NCBI GenBank assembly: GCA_947455215.1
Contig: CANGNA010000023.1
Location: forward strand, 1-56,961
Reading direction: 5' to 3'
Origin: Chitinophagaceae bacterium
GTDB lineage: Bacteria; Bacteroidota; Bacteroidia; Chitinophagales; Chitinophagaceae
Length of the DNA stretch: 56,961 nucleotides
Numbering within the stretch: the stretch's first letter is position 1; each line of letters opens with the position of its first letter. The position numbers and the translations under genes are program-made. Below the pieces are notes generated by a model. That model saw only the letters and a list, made by a program, of their open reading frames with translations, made no database searches and had not been told where the DNA came from. Positions 8,861 through 16,722 of this stretch are shown piece by piece.

Positions 8861-9091
8861 TTAGTTATTGTTAATGATGATCAGGCGTTTAAAGATCTTA
8901 GCCATATTATCCTCGTAGCCCTGAAAGTGGCTGTATGTTCGTTTTGCCGCATACATCTCCACTGCTTCATCAAGAGCTATTGAAATGGGTGTGGTATAAA
9001 TGAAATCTCTTTGGCGTTTATCGGTTAAGTTATATTGAAACTCAACGATCTCCATATCGGTAGTTTTCACTAAAACCTTCTGCTCGATCAT
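8861..9091 (-). CDS. Small hypothetical protein
   Basis: 76 residues, acidic-basic mixed, no signal peptide and no membrane span. Nothing in it matches a family that could be recognised. The frame has a good ATG at 9091 and an A/T-rich upstream region that includes TAATTTTG (9137-9130, minus strand), which fits the Bacteroidota -7 pattern. It is convergent with the TPR-DHp gene and divergent from the gene at 9263. Coding status is plausible but not certain given the size. Confidence 0.45.
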   Translation of the reverse strand: MIEQKVLVKTTDMEIVEFQYNLTDKRQRDFIYTTPISIALDEAVEMYAAKRTYSHFQGYEDNMAKIFKRLIIINNN

Positions 9092-9262
9092 TTTTAATTG
9101 TATTTAAATTAACGCCTGAAATATATTGTCAAAATTATCTACTACAAATGATATAAAAACCGCCAAAACTGGTAGGAATGATTGTTGGCGTAAACAGAAC
9201 AATGTGCACTCATTAGCAGATCAAAGAGAGAACAGGGTATATTTTTCTAAATTTACAATAAT

Positions 9263-9841
9263 ATGGAGGCAACAAGCCTGGAAATAGTGTGCATCCATCG
9301 CGCTCGTACCGGTCGCGAAGTAAACTACCATGCACTTGTAACAGGAGAAGATTGTATGGACCCTGAAGATTATGAGCCTGATAACTTCTGGCAAACGATG
9401 GGCGGTTTTTCTATAACCAGGAACGGGTACCAAACCATTTTTTCCAGTACGTCCTTCTACAATGTTGTTAAGTGCATCAGCTTCCTGCTTCATTCCCTGT
9501 ATTGGCTCAAAGGCGTTAGGTCAGACTGGTTCGACGATCCTGAAGAACATCCCGGAGACGTAGTAGTGAGTACCCAGGATGGGATGCTAAGACTATCTAT
9601 GGCCGGCGGCGAACGAGTGGCATTGTCTTATACACCTGATGACCGAAACAGTAACCCCCAAAGGGGACAACGGTATTTTTACGAAGAGGCATTTGATAAG
9701 CAGGTATGGGCTACAGAAGTACAGAAGGCCCTGGAGGAATACTTTACTATTCTATCTTTTGTGTTGGATAAGGCCGACACGGATGACGGTGTTGAAGTTT
9801 TGAGGAGTTATAGGGATGTTTGGAAACAGGCGGTGATGTAG
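9263..9841 (+). CDS. Hypothetical cytoplasmic protein
   Basis: 192 residues, acidic, no signal peptide or membrane span. A central hydrophobic helix (YNVVKCISFLLHSLYWLKG) is followed by an Asp/Glu-rich loop (WFDDPEEHPGDVVV) and a C-terminal amphipathic helix (ALEEYFTILSFVLDKAD). No family was recognised. It is transcribed alone between two intergenic regions, and its downstream flank is the duplicated tRNA-Asp terminator region, so it may belong to an accessory segment. Confidence 0.55.
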   Translation: MEATSLEIVCIHRARTGREVNYHALVTGEDCMDPEDYEPDNFWQTMGGFSITRNGYQTIFSSTSFYNVVKCISFLLHSLYWLKGVRSDWFDDPEEHPGDVVVSTQDGMLRLSMAGGERVALSYTPDDRNSNPQRGQRYFYEEAFDKQVWATEVQKALEEYFTILSFVLDKADTDDGVEVLRSYRDVWKQAVM

Positions 9842-10111
9842 CGGAGCGTGACACTTATGTTGTAAAGTTCAATGCTTCGTGCCAGGTAATGTAACATCCT
9901 TTGATCAACAAAAGAGCTTCACCATCAGGTGAAGCTCTTGCGGACTGGACCGTTCTTAATTTATCTAATGTGTTTTGGTTCGTTTTTACGGCTTCTCACG
10001 CCGGATAAGCGTTTTAGCATATTCGCTTGTTCGTTCGCATACACTCGCATGCGTTGGCGGGCATAGGAAAACGCCCCCTTCGCCCTCAGTAGGCAAGGTC
10101 TGGAAAGACGT
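9842..10111. other. Intergenic region holding a decayed tRNA 3' end and terminator
   Basis: No convincing gene is present; a 63-codon frame at 9975 is low-complexity and has no family signal. The first half contains a terminator hairpin and a 12-bp copy of the tRNA-Asp 3' end (separate entries). The second half (about 9980-10090) has small palindromes (CGCATGCG; GCGTT with AACGC) and looks like gene debris. Confidence 0.6.
9906..9950 (-). repeat. tRNA-Asp 3'-end and terminator duplicate, copy A
   Basis: Reads on the minus strand as GTCCAGTCCGCA (9950-9939), identical to the last 12 bases of the tRNA-Asp region at 10644-10633, followed by a perfect 11-bp hairpin (AGAGCTTCACC/GGTGAAGCTCT, 9913-9938). 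The tRNA body upstream of the 12 bases is absent. It resembles one end of an element that integrated at the tRNA-Asp 3' end, or a degraded second tRNA gene. Confidence 0.7.
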
Positions 10112-10384
10112 CTATTGGTTAATGCTATTTACGACCCTGATCGGAACAATTTTGATTTCCATGTAAGGGTAATACGGTAGTGCTGATAACTTTTTGTGTA
10201 CATCATCGTTATCCGTAGCCATAATAACCATGTAGATGCCGGACATGTCGAGTTTGATAAAATTATCAACGATAGTACCTGCAGCTTCTAATTCCTTTAC
10301 CACCTCCTGTTCTTTGGGCAGCAGCGTCATTCTTGTTTCCTTATCCAATCCTGTTAACAGGATATCTACCATAAACTTTTTCAT
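10112..10384 (-). CDS. Muconolactone isomerase-like dimeric alpha/beta-barrel protein
   Basis: 90 residues, the size of the muconolactone delta-isomerase family (about 90-96). The C-terminal LPYYPYMEIKIVPI closely resembles the LPLFPYMDIEVTPL-type end of that family, and the N-terminal KKFMVDILL strand also fits. In muconolactone isomerase the protein works in beta-ketoadipate catabolism, but no other pathway gene is nearby, so the actual substrate is unknown and it may be a general ferredoxin-like-fold enzyme. It sits between two copies of the tRNA-Asp terminator repeat. Confidence 0.65.
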   Translation of the reverse strand: MKKFMVDILLTGLDKETRMTLLPKEQEVVKELEAAGTIVDNFIKLDMSGIYMVIMATDNDDVHKKLSALPYYPYMEIKIVPIRVVNSINQ

Positions 10385-10402
10385 GCTTCTGCTTTTTGTG
10401 TT

Positions 10403-10591
10403 TCACCCCAATTTTTGGCTGGGCGAGGTAAAGGTACAAAACAAAAAAGCTTCACCATGAAGTCCTCTGCTGCTAGTGTAAGTTGATAGGCCGGAGTTAT
10501 GGTCATTTAGCCGTTTATGATAGTCAGTTGTGTAGCCCTTATAAAGGGTGCCATCTGCTGTGCTTTCTATGATGTAGACGTAATGAAGCAT
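10403..10591 (-). pseudogene. GIY-YIG nuclease (UPF0213-type), 5' half only
   Basis: From the ATG at 10591 the frame reads as the start of a small GIY-YIG endonuclease: HYVYIIES (GIY strand) and TLYKGYT (YIG strand), then the conserved KRLNDHNSGLSTYTSSRG. After about 43 residues the match to the family ends and the reading frame runs into a copy of the tRNA terminator repeat (10462-10436), giving an unrelated tail and a stop at 62 codons. The family is normally about 80-95 residues with a catalytic Glu in the missing part, so this fragment should be inactive. The frame also stays open upstream through the tRNA-Asp gene, a frequent mis-annotation. Confidence 0.75.
10436..10462 (-). repeat. tRNA-Asp terminator duplicate, copy B (half hairpin)
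   Basis: ACAAAAAAGCTTCACCATGAAG (10441-10462) is identical to bases in copy C at 10601-10622, but the second arm of the hairpin is missing. It lies exactly where the GIY-YIG coding similarity ends. Confidence 0.75.
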
Positions 10592-10601
10592 GATACAAAA
10601 A

Positions 10602-10633
10602 CAAAAAAGCTTCACCATGAAGTGAAGCTTTTT
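10602..10633 (-). terminator. tRNA-Asp terminator (repeat copy C, intact)
   Basis: Perfect 12-bp stem (AAAAAGCTTCAC 10604-10615 with GTGAAGCTTTTT 10622-10633) directly after the tRNA 3' end, followed on the minus strand by a T-rich run. This is the functional copy of the repeat. Confidence 0.85.
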
Positions 10634-10634
10634 G

Positions 10635-10708
10635 CGGACTGGACGGGACTCGAACCCGCGACCTCCGCCGTGACAGGGCGGCATTCTAACCGACTGAACT
10701 ACCAATCC
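10635..10708 (-). tRNA. tRNA-Asp (GTC)
   Basis: The 74-base gene on the minus strand starts GGATTGG and ends CCAGTCCG; the two acceptor strands pair with one G-T pair. The D arm (TTCAGTCGGTTAGAA), the anticodon loop CTGTCAC with GTC, and the T arm with GGTTCGAGTCC are all present. The sequence is close to bacterial tRNA-Asp. The 3' CCA is not encoded (CA then A follows the discriminator G), so it must be added afterwards. Terminator and promoter are recognisable on either side. Confidence 0.95.
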
Positions 10709-10780
10709 AATGAGTTCAACGTGTATATAAAATTCTTAAAGAGCTTTGTTATTGCCAATCCTTTTCGCTGATTGGGAGTG

Positions 10781-10812
10781 CAAATATAGAAACTTCTCCC
10801 GTAATTCTGCAA
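10781..10812 (-). promoter_or_regulatory. Promoter for tRNA-Asp
   Basis: On the minus strand TTG (10812-10810) is followed 21 bases later by TATATTTG (10788-10781), a good match to the Bacteroidota TTTG/TAnnTTTG promoter. It is 73 bases before the mature tRNA 5' end. Confidence 0.65.
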
Positions 10813-10866
10813 AAATATCTTCGCCTTTTTTCAAAAATATTTTTCTGGCATGTATTTCCATCTTTA

Positions 10867-12111
10867 TCAGATGGTGTACACCACAAGGCCATCGCGCAGC
10901 TTAGGCTCGAACCAGGTGCTCTTCGGCGGCATTACATTACCACTGTCTGCTACATTGAACAGTTGCTGTATGCTTACGGGATATATAGAGAAGGCAACCG
11001 CCATATCCTTGCTGTCTACGCGCTTTATCAGGCCTTCCATGCCACGTATGCCGCCTACAAAGTCTATACGCTTGTCGGTACGCTGGTCTTTAATGCCCAA
11101 TACTTTGTCCAGCAGGTTTTGCTGCAGTATGCTGGTATCCAGCAATGCAATAGGGTCGTCATTGTTCCATGTACCGGGCCTGGCTACCAGCTTATACCAG
11201 CGGCCATCTATGTACATTCCGAACTCATGAGCTACTGCGGGCTTGAATGGTGTTGTGCCTATCTCAGACACTTCGAAGTCGGTGCCTATGGCGGCGATAA
11301 AGTCTTCTTTAGATAAACCGTTCAGGTCTTTCACTACGCGGTTATAATCCATTATCTCCAGCTGGCTCTCCGGGAAGATGCAGGTGATAAAGTAATTGAA
11401 TGACTCATTGCCATCAATAGAGTAGCCGTTAGCGCGCATTTCCTGGCATACCTTGGCTGCAGATGCTGCACGGTGGTGGCCATCTGCTATGTATGTGCAA
11501 GGTACATCGTTAGAGAAGTTGTGTGTAATGGAGGCTACTTTGGCATAGTTGTCCATCACCCACATCCTGTGGCGTATGCCATCGGTACCGGTAAAGTCGT
11601 ACGTAGGTGCATGTTCAGCTTTCCACGCGTCTATTATCTGCTGAACGCTTGCACAGTCTTTATAGGCCAGAAAAACAACACCTGTTTGTGCGCAGGTAAT
11701 AGATATATGGTTAATGCGGTCCTGCTCTTTTTCAGGGCGGGTGAATTCGTGCTTTTTGATGATCCCGGCATTGTAGTCATCTATCGATGATCCGCAAACC
11801 AGGCCTGTTTGAGAGCGGCTGTTCATGGTCAGCTCATATATATAATAGCAAGGCTCTTCGTCCTGTATCAATATCTTTTCTTCCACCATAGCGTCCAGGT
11901 TCTCCTTGGCCCTTTCGTATACCGGCATGCTATGCACGTCTACATTTTCTGGCAGGTCTATCTCTGAGCGGGTTACGTGGTAAAAGTTGTACTTATCTTT
12001 TTTAAACTCGCGAGCTTCAGCTACGCTCACTACGTCGTAAGGGAGGGTAGCTACATCTGCAGCCAGTTCTGCTTTTGGTCTTAGTCCTTTAAAGGGAGTG
12101 ATCTTTGCCAT
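10867..12111 (-). CDS. DUF1015 family protein
   Basis: 414 residues, the normal length of the family. The start MAKITPFKGLRP, the PYDVVS loop near residue 25, and the ADGHHRAASA motif near residue 210 are the family hallmarks. DUF1015 proteins are often encoded next to serA or serC and a role in serine metabolism has been suggested, but no activity is established to my knowledge. Here it follows serC by 44 bases on the same strand, which supports co-transcription. No signal peptide or membrane span. Confidence 0.9.
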   Translation of the reverse strand: MAKITPFKGLRPKAELAADVATLPYDVVSVAEAREFKKDKYNFYHVTRSEIDLPENVDVHSMPVYERAKENLDAMVEEKILIQDEEPCYYIYELTMNSRSQTGLVCGSSIDDYNAGIIKKHEFTRPEKEQDRINHISITCAQTGVVFLAYKDCASVQQIIDAWKAEHAPTYDFTGTDGIRHRMWVMDNYAKVASITHNFSNDVPCTYIADGHHRAASAAKVCQEMRANGYSIDGNESFNYFITCIFPESQLEIMDYNRVVKDLNGLSKEDFIAAIGTDFEVSEIGTTPFKPAVAHEFGMYIDGRWYKLVARPGTWNNDDPIALLDTSILQQNLLDKVLGIKDQRTDKRIDFVGGIRGMEGLIKRVDSKDMAVAFSIYPVSIQQLFNVADSGNVMPPKSTWFEPKLRDGLVVYTI

Positions 12112-12155
12112 GTATATCTTATTGATTATTCTTTGTAATAAAATTGAGCGCCAAA

Positions 12156-13232
12156 TTAGCTTTTTGTTTCCAGTTCACGCATTAATTGCGCTAATAAGGC
12201 TGTATCAGCTTCTGTAACGGAGTTGTATAACGATACCCTGAAGCCACCAACTGCGCGGTGGCCTTGTATGCCTGTTATATTGTTGGTGTTGCATATATCC
12301 AGCAGGGCCTGCTCTGTGGCCGCATTTTTAGCAGTAAAGCACACATTCATCAGGCTGCGGTGTGCAGGGTCGGGCACATGTGCGGTAAACAGCGGGCTGG
12401 CATCGATAACATCATAAAGCATTGTTGCCTTACGCGCATTCTCTGCCTCTATATTGTTAATGCCTTTTGCCTTTATCCAGCGTAGCATCAATAGCGAACA
12501 GTATATGCCCGACACGTTGGCCGTGTTCAAAATGCTGTTTTCTTTTACATGAGCCTTAAAGCTGAGCATCGGCGGCTGGTGGCCTGCCTCCTGCGCTAAA
12601 AAGTCTTTATGGATACCTACCAGTGCTACGCCGGGCGTGCCGAGGTTCTTTTGCGCCGCAGCGTAGAACATAGCATACTTGCTGTAATCGCGCCGGCCAC
12701 TCAGTATGTCACTGCTCATATCGCCTATAAGCGGCACGTTGGCAGTGGGCATGCTGTGATATTGTGTGCCGTAAATAGTATTGTTGGTAGTTATGTGCAT
12801 GTAGCTAAGATCGGCAGGTATGGCGGATGGCCATGATGGAAGATGGTTATACTTACTGCTTTTGGAGCTACCCAGTATATGGGTAGCTCCGTAATGTTCG
12901 CTATACTCTATAGCCTCTGCAGCCCAATGTCCGGAGTCTATATAACCGGCTGCTCCTTTAGCCTTCAGGAAGTTCATTGGTATCATGGAGAAGAGCATCC
13001 TGCCGCCGCCCTGCAGCCACAGAATCTCATACTCATTGCCTATACCACATAGTTCGCGTACAAGCGCCTTACTCTCTTCTATGATGTTGAGGAAATCCTT
13101 TCCCCTGTGCGGCAGTTCCAGTATAGACATGCCGGTGTTACCATAGCTCATTACAGCTTCGGCATATTGGCTGAGCACGGCCACCGGGAGTGTGGCCGGC
13201 CCGGCGTTAAAGTTGATCTTTCGCTGGCTCAT
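12156..13232 (-). CDS. serC: Phosphoserine aminotransferase
   Basis: 358 residues, typical of SerC (about 360). It begins with the family signature INFNAGPATLP and contains the PLP lysine in AAAQKNLGTPG and substrate-phosphate contacts in SILELPHRGKDF and GHRAVGGFRVS. It is a cytoplasmic class-V aminotransferase that converts 3-phosphohydroxypyruvate and glutamate to phosphoserine, the second step of serine synthesis; it can also serve pyridoxine synthesis. Its start codon lies inside the end of the DUF502 gene (26-base overlap), so translation is probably coupled. serA is not in the window. Confidence 0.95.
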   Translation of the reverse strand: MSQRKINFNAGPATLPVAVLSQYAEAVMSYGNTGMSILELPHRGKDFLNIIEESKALVRELCGIGNEYEILWLQGGGRMLFSMIPMNFLKAKGAAGYIDSGHWAAEAIEYSEHYGATHILGSSKSSKYNHLPSWPSAIPADLSYMHITTNNTIYGTQYHSMPTANVPLIGDMSSDILSGRRDYSKYAMFYAAAQKNLGTPGVALVGIHKDFLAQEAGHQPPMLSFKAHVKENSILNTANVSGIYCSLLMLRWIKAKGINNIEAENARKATMLYDVIDASPLFTAHVPDPAHRSLMNVCFTAKNAATEQALLDICNTNNITGIQGHRAVGGFRVSLYNSVTEADTALLAQLMRELETKS

Positions 13233-13794
13233 CTTCTTTAGTGGTTACACCGCCGCTCACGGCAAACTTCATGGCTTCGCCGGCGGTGATGTCTTTTGCT
13301 GTTTTTATGTTGGCGCTGTCTGTTACTATCACCCAGCCCGATATGGCATAGGCGTGGGGCATATACACGGCTACCATGTCCGTCATGCCCAGGTGGGTCA
13401 TATCCTTTTGTGTTAGAAAGCCAATGCGCCATATCTCCGGGTTGTTATTTACCCTTACCCACACCGGTTTATTAAAACGTTTCTTGTCGCCAACAAAAGA
13501 ATTGATGATATCTCTTATTGATGAGTAGATATATTTTACACCAGGTGTGCTCTCCAGAACATGTCCGAAGGCTTCGAAGAGCCAACGGCCTACGAACAGC
13601 TTAGTGCCCAGGCCACCAACCAGTGTTACCAACGATATGATGATGATAAACCCAAGTCCGCGCGGCACATACGGCACCAGGCTATCTATACTATTGAAAA
13701 CAGAATAGAGCAGGTAGCCAGTAATAGCTATGGGGCTGAGCAATATGAGTCCCTTAAGGAAAGACCGGAATAGTATGGCAAAAAGCCTGCGCAT
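13207..13794 (-). CDS. DUF502 family membrane protein
   Basis: 195 residues from the ATG at 13794; a GTG eight codons upstream is less likely because the family starts close to the first helix. Two membrane spans are visible: LKGLILLSPIAITGYLLYSVF (about 12-32) and LGFIIIISLVTLVGGLGTKLFVG (about 46-68). The conserved STPGVKYIYSSIRDI and GFLTQ segments identify DUF502. Function is not established; homologues occur in many bacteria and in plants. It is the first gene of the DUF502-serC-DUF1015 group. Confidence 0.88.
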   Translation of the reverse strand: MRRLFAILFRSFLKGLILLSPIAITGYLLYSVFNSIDSLVPYVPRGLGFIIIISLVTLVGGLGTKLFVGRWLFEAFGHVLESTPGVKYIYSSIRDIINSFVGDKKRFNKPVWVRVNNNPEIWRIGFLTQKDMTHLGMTDMVAVYMPHAYAISGWVIVTDSANIKTAKDITAGEAMKFAVSGGVTTKEDEPAKDQL

Positions 13795-13799
13795 GGACG

Positions 13800-13828
13800 C
13801 AAAGGTAGCAAAAAGCACCTCTTTGCAA
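13800..13828 (-). promoter_or_regulatory. Promoter for the DUF502-serC-DUF1015 group
   Basis: On the minus strand TTG (13828-13826) is followed 18 bases later by TACCTTTG (13807-13800), close to the Bacteroidota consensus. The last base is only 5 bases before the ATG at 13794, so the transcript would be almost leaderless, or a later start is used. Confidence 0.5.
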
Positions 13829-13898
13829 ATTAATACAATATGTAGGTAAGAGAAATTTGAGTTAAAAGAAAGAGATAAATTGCGGCAAATTGCCCCTT

Positions 13899-14417
13899 AT
13901 GCAGCCTGTTCATATTACCATTGCCCGCGCTGAAGATGCCGCTGCGCTCAGAGACCTGAGCATAGCAACATTTGTACAAACCTTTGCTGACTCTAACAGC
14001 CCGGAGGACATGGAAAAATACCTGGCCAAAGAAATGAGCCCGGGCAAGATAGGTTGCGAGTTGCAAGACCCCGATAGCATATTTTTCCTGGCGTGGGACG
14101 GCGATACGCTGGCTGGCTTTGCCAAGGTAAATACAGATGTAAAGGCCGACGCGCCTAAGGAAGGAAAAACGATAGAGATAGAACGCTTGTATACGCTGCA
14201 GGCATACCAGGGCAAAAAGGTAGGCGCACAACTGATGCAGCATTGTATAGACCATGCGCGGCAAAATGGCTTCACCATTATATGGCTGGGCGTATGGGAG
14301 CATAACCACAAAGCCATAGCCTTTTACACCAGGTGGGGCTATGTGCCATATGGCACACACATATTTCGCCTGGGTACCGATGACCAGACAGATATTTTGA
14401 TGAAGAAAATGTTATGA
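13899..14417 (+). CDS. GNAT family N-acetyltransferase
   Basis: 172 residues starting at the ATG at 13899 (a TTG nine bases earlier is an alternative). The layout is a standard GNAT fold: ITIARAEDAAALRDL at the N-terminus, the acetyl-CoA strand IEIERLYTLQAYQGKKVGAQLM (pyrophosphate loop QGKKVG), and the C-terminal GVWEHNHKAIAFYTRWGY. This layout resembles PaiA-like acetyltransferases, which act on polyamines, but the substrate cannot be read from sequence. It runs convergently towards the flippase gene, with only 4 bases between stops, and its own promoter was not identified. Confidence 0.88.
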   Translation: MQPVHITIARAEDAAALRDLSIATFVQTFADSNSPEDMEKYLAKEMSPGKIGCELQDPDSIFFLAWDGDTLAGFAKVNTDVKADAPKEGKTIEIERLYTLQAYQGKKVGAQLMQHCIDHARQNGFTIIWLGVWEHNHKAIAFYTRWGYVPYGTHIFRLGTDDQTDILMKKML

Positions 14418-14421
14418 ACAA

Positions 14422-15933
14422 TTAAAACAACCGTTTGTTCTTTTTGATAGATGCGATATACTCGCTCAGGTCGGGTGAAGGTTTTAGCCAGTAGAGCATC
14501 AGCAGGTAAGTAACTGCTATTATGGTGCTGCGCAGGGCCACGTCTATAAAGGTAAATATGTACATATGCCCCTTGCCTGCCAGTAGATGCGGGAAGAAAT
14601 AGCCTGCAGCAATAGCCACAGATCCGCCCAGCAACACACGCAGGGTGTTTACAGAAAAAGGCTGCATATCCAGCTTTTTCCAAACATACAGGTACTTAGC
14701 TATGTTGAACAGGATGAGCGTAATGGAGGTAGCCCATGCAGCGCCATAAACACCATAGGCAGGCACCAGCCATTTGATCAACCCGAACAGTAATACAATT
14801 AGCAGGGCCGACACGTAAAAGCTGAACTTATAATGTTTGGTAACGGAGAGTATGGCATCGTTCACACCGGTAGAAAGATCGACTATGCGGCCTATGAACA
14901 GGATAAGGAAGATGGTGCCTATCTGCTCATATCCCGGCGGCAGTATGGCAATGGCATTAGAGAGATTGCAGATAATGATGACCGCCATGAACACGGTGGC
15001 CACAAGGATGTTGATAGATGAGCGGGCAAACACATCTTTTATTTTCTCATTGTCGTTTTGTGCTACCGCCTGTGACAAAACAGTGACCACCGGCGACAAG
15101 ATGGCCTTATTGGGTATCTGTAAAAAAGAGACCAGGAAGATGGGCACTCGGTACACCGCCACTGCCACAAAGCCGGTATGATCGTACAGCGGCAGGGCTA
15201 CACTGTCCAGGTAGCTCATCAGGTTGATGGACATGGCCAGCAGGAAGTGGAACCACGAGAAATGCCATAGCTCTTTATATTCTTTCGGGCTTATGGACTT
15301 CAGGTCGAGCGAGAAGCCAAAGCCTTCGGTACGATAGGCGATCACCAGGTATATAGCAATGGGCACCAGGTATACTAACACAGATGCGGCCACAAATGCG
15401 TCGAAAGAGATATACCCACCCGCAAACAGCAAAATGAATACGATGATGCAGGCGCGCAATACCACCTCTCGCATAAAGGCTGCTATGGCTACCTTCATTT
15501 GCGTGCCCAGGTATTGCTCCATCAGTATCTGCACTACAAACAGCAATGTATATACGGGCATGAGCAGGTAATACCTGGCCATATACCATTGGTCGGCCTG
15601 CTGAAAATGGCGCAATATCCAAGGCTTCAATAGCAGGAACGGACCAAAGGCTATAAGACACAGCAGTACGGGCAAGCCAAGACACAGCGTTATCAGCAAC
15701 TTTCGCCGTGCATCGCCGGGCGGATAGTTGTGTATGAAAACTGCCAGCGTGGCATTAAGCCCCAGTATGGCTATCTGCGATGCCAGTACAGAATTGTAGG
15801 TAAGGTTGCCGGTAAAGCCCAGTGGCTGCCGGGCAATATACCTGGTAGACAGCCATATGGTAAGGGTGCCAAGCAGCGCGCCGGTAAGAATGACCAGCGA
15901 TGTTTTGATAGATTGCCTGACAACAATACCCAT
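14422..15933 (-). CDS. Polysaccharide flippase, Wzx-like (MOP superfamily)
   Basis: 503 residues with about 12-14 hydrophobic spans throughout, beginning with TSLVILTGALLGTLTIWL. The length, the helix pattern and the basic C-terminus fit oligosaccharide flippases that move lipid-linked repeat units across the inner membrane. It ends the leftward group of two glycosyltransferases and one methyltransferase, 63 bases behind the methyltransferase, which supports a role in surface polysaccharide or lipid-linked glycan export. The exact substrate is unknown. No polymerase or chain-length gene is visible in the window. Confidence 0.85.
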   Translation of the reverse strand: MGIVVRQSIKTSLVILTGALLGTLTIWLSTRYIARQPLGFTGNLTYNSVLASQIAILGLNATLAVFIHNYPPGDARRKLLITLCLGLPVLLCLIAFGPFLLLKPWILRHFQQADQWYMARYYLLMPVYTLLFVVQILMEQYLGTQMKVAIAAFMREVVLRACIIVFILLFAGGYISFDAFVAASVLVYLVPIAIYLVIAYRTEGFGFSLDLKSISPKEYKELWHFSWFHFLLAMSINLMSYLDSVALPLYDHTGFVAVAVYRVPIFLVSFLQIPNKAILSPVVTVLSQAVAQNDNEKIKDVFARSSINILVATVFMAVIIICNLSNAIAILPPGYEQIGTIFLILFIGRIVDLSTGVNDAILSVTKHYKFSFYVSALLIVLLFGLIKWLVPAYGVYGAAWATSITLILFNIAKYLYVWKKLDMQPFSVNTLRVLLGGSVAIAAGYFFPHLLAGKGHMYIFTFIDVALRSTIIAVTYLLMLYWLKPSPDLSEYIASIKKNKRLF

Positions 15934-15996
15934 GAATGCAAAGTTAGATTTGAAAAGACACCGTCACAGTTAAAAAAACTGAATGTGGCTGTGTTG

Positions 15997-16722
15997 TTAT
16001 TTCCTGGCCACCACTACAAAGTTGAGCGTAGAGCTATAGTCTTTGTCTACTTTGTCGAGGTAAGAGAACAATACGTTGATGATCCATTTGATGCGGAACA
16101 GGAAGTAGAAGCCTTTGAATATTTTTCTGCCTATCGACTTTTTCTCCATCGACGAACGCATGCTGTTCAGCATCAGCTGGCCCACCAGCGCCCACTTGCC
16201 TCCGTTGGGGATGATCTCTATTTCAGAGAAGCCCTGTTGGGTGAGCAGCCATTCAAAGCCGTATTTGGTGAACCGGAAGAAGTCGTATGGCTCCTCGTGG
16301 TGTTCCCACGCCATGGGGCCGGAGATGATTACATATCCTCCAGGCTTTAATATACGGTAGGCTTCAGATAATAGCTTTCTGTGGTCAGCCACATGCTCTA
16401 TCACCTGCGTGGTGAATACGGTATCTTTAGAATTATCGGGCAGCGGTATGTCGGTTGCCGGGCAAAGAATATCTACCGAGTTCTCGCTCGATTGTATGAT
16501 GTCGCAGCCCATATAATTGGCTATCCTGCCTTCAAAAAAGCACTTGTATGGCTTATTACCACAGCCTATGTCCAGTACATCGCCCTTGGCATATTTATGA
16601 ATAGCCGTCTCCAGGTCTTTGAAGAGGAACTTATATTCAAGATAGTAAGGGTCATTCAGACTTGTGGTCGGAATAACAAGCCGTTGCAATTGCTCTTCCC
16701 GGGCTTTATCTGTATCGTGCAT
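15997..16722 (-). CDS. Class I SAM-dependent methyltransferase
   Basis: 241 residues. Motif I is DVLDIGCGNKPYK (about 48-60), followed by an acidic loop, and motif IV-like VFTTQVIEHVADHRKLLSEAYRILKPGGYVIIS, which fixes the family. It most resembles methyltransferases that modify sugar or lipid groups in polysaccharide clusters. Its ATG overlaps the stop of the upstream glycosyltransferase by one base (TAATG), so translation is coupled. A C-terminal hydrophobic stretch (IFKGFYFLFRIKWIINVLF) may associate with the membrane. Confidence 0.88.
   Translation of the reverse strand: MHDTDKAREEQLQRLVIPTTSLNDPYYLEYKFLFKDLETAIHKYAKGDVLDIGCGNKPYKCFFEGRIANYMGCDIIQSSENSVDILCPATDIPLPDNSKDTVFTTQVIEHVADHRKLLSEAYRILKPGGYVIISGPMAWEHHEEPYDFFRFTKYGFEWLLTQQGFSEIEIIPNGGKWALVGQLMLNSMRSSMEKKSIGRKIFKGFYFLFRIKWIINVLFSYLDKVDKDYSSTLNFVVVARK

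Noticed and set aside
9975-10166. 63-codon frame on the plus strand
   Set aside because: Its sequence is low-complexity, overlaps the end of the better-supported gene at 10112 on the other strand, and shows no family signal.
10592-10705. N-terminal extension of the GIY-YIG frame
   Set aside because: It is the translation of the tRNA-Asp gene, not protein coding.
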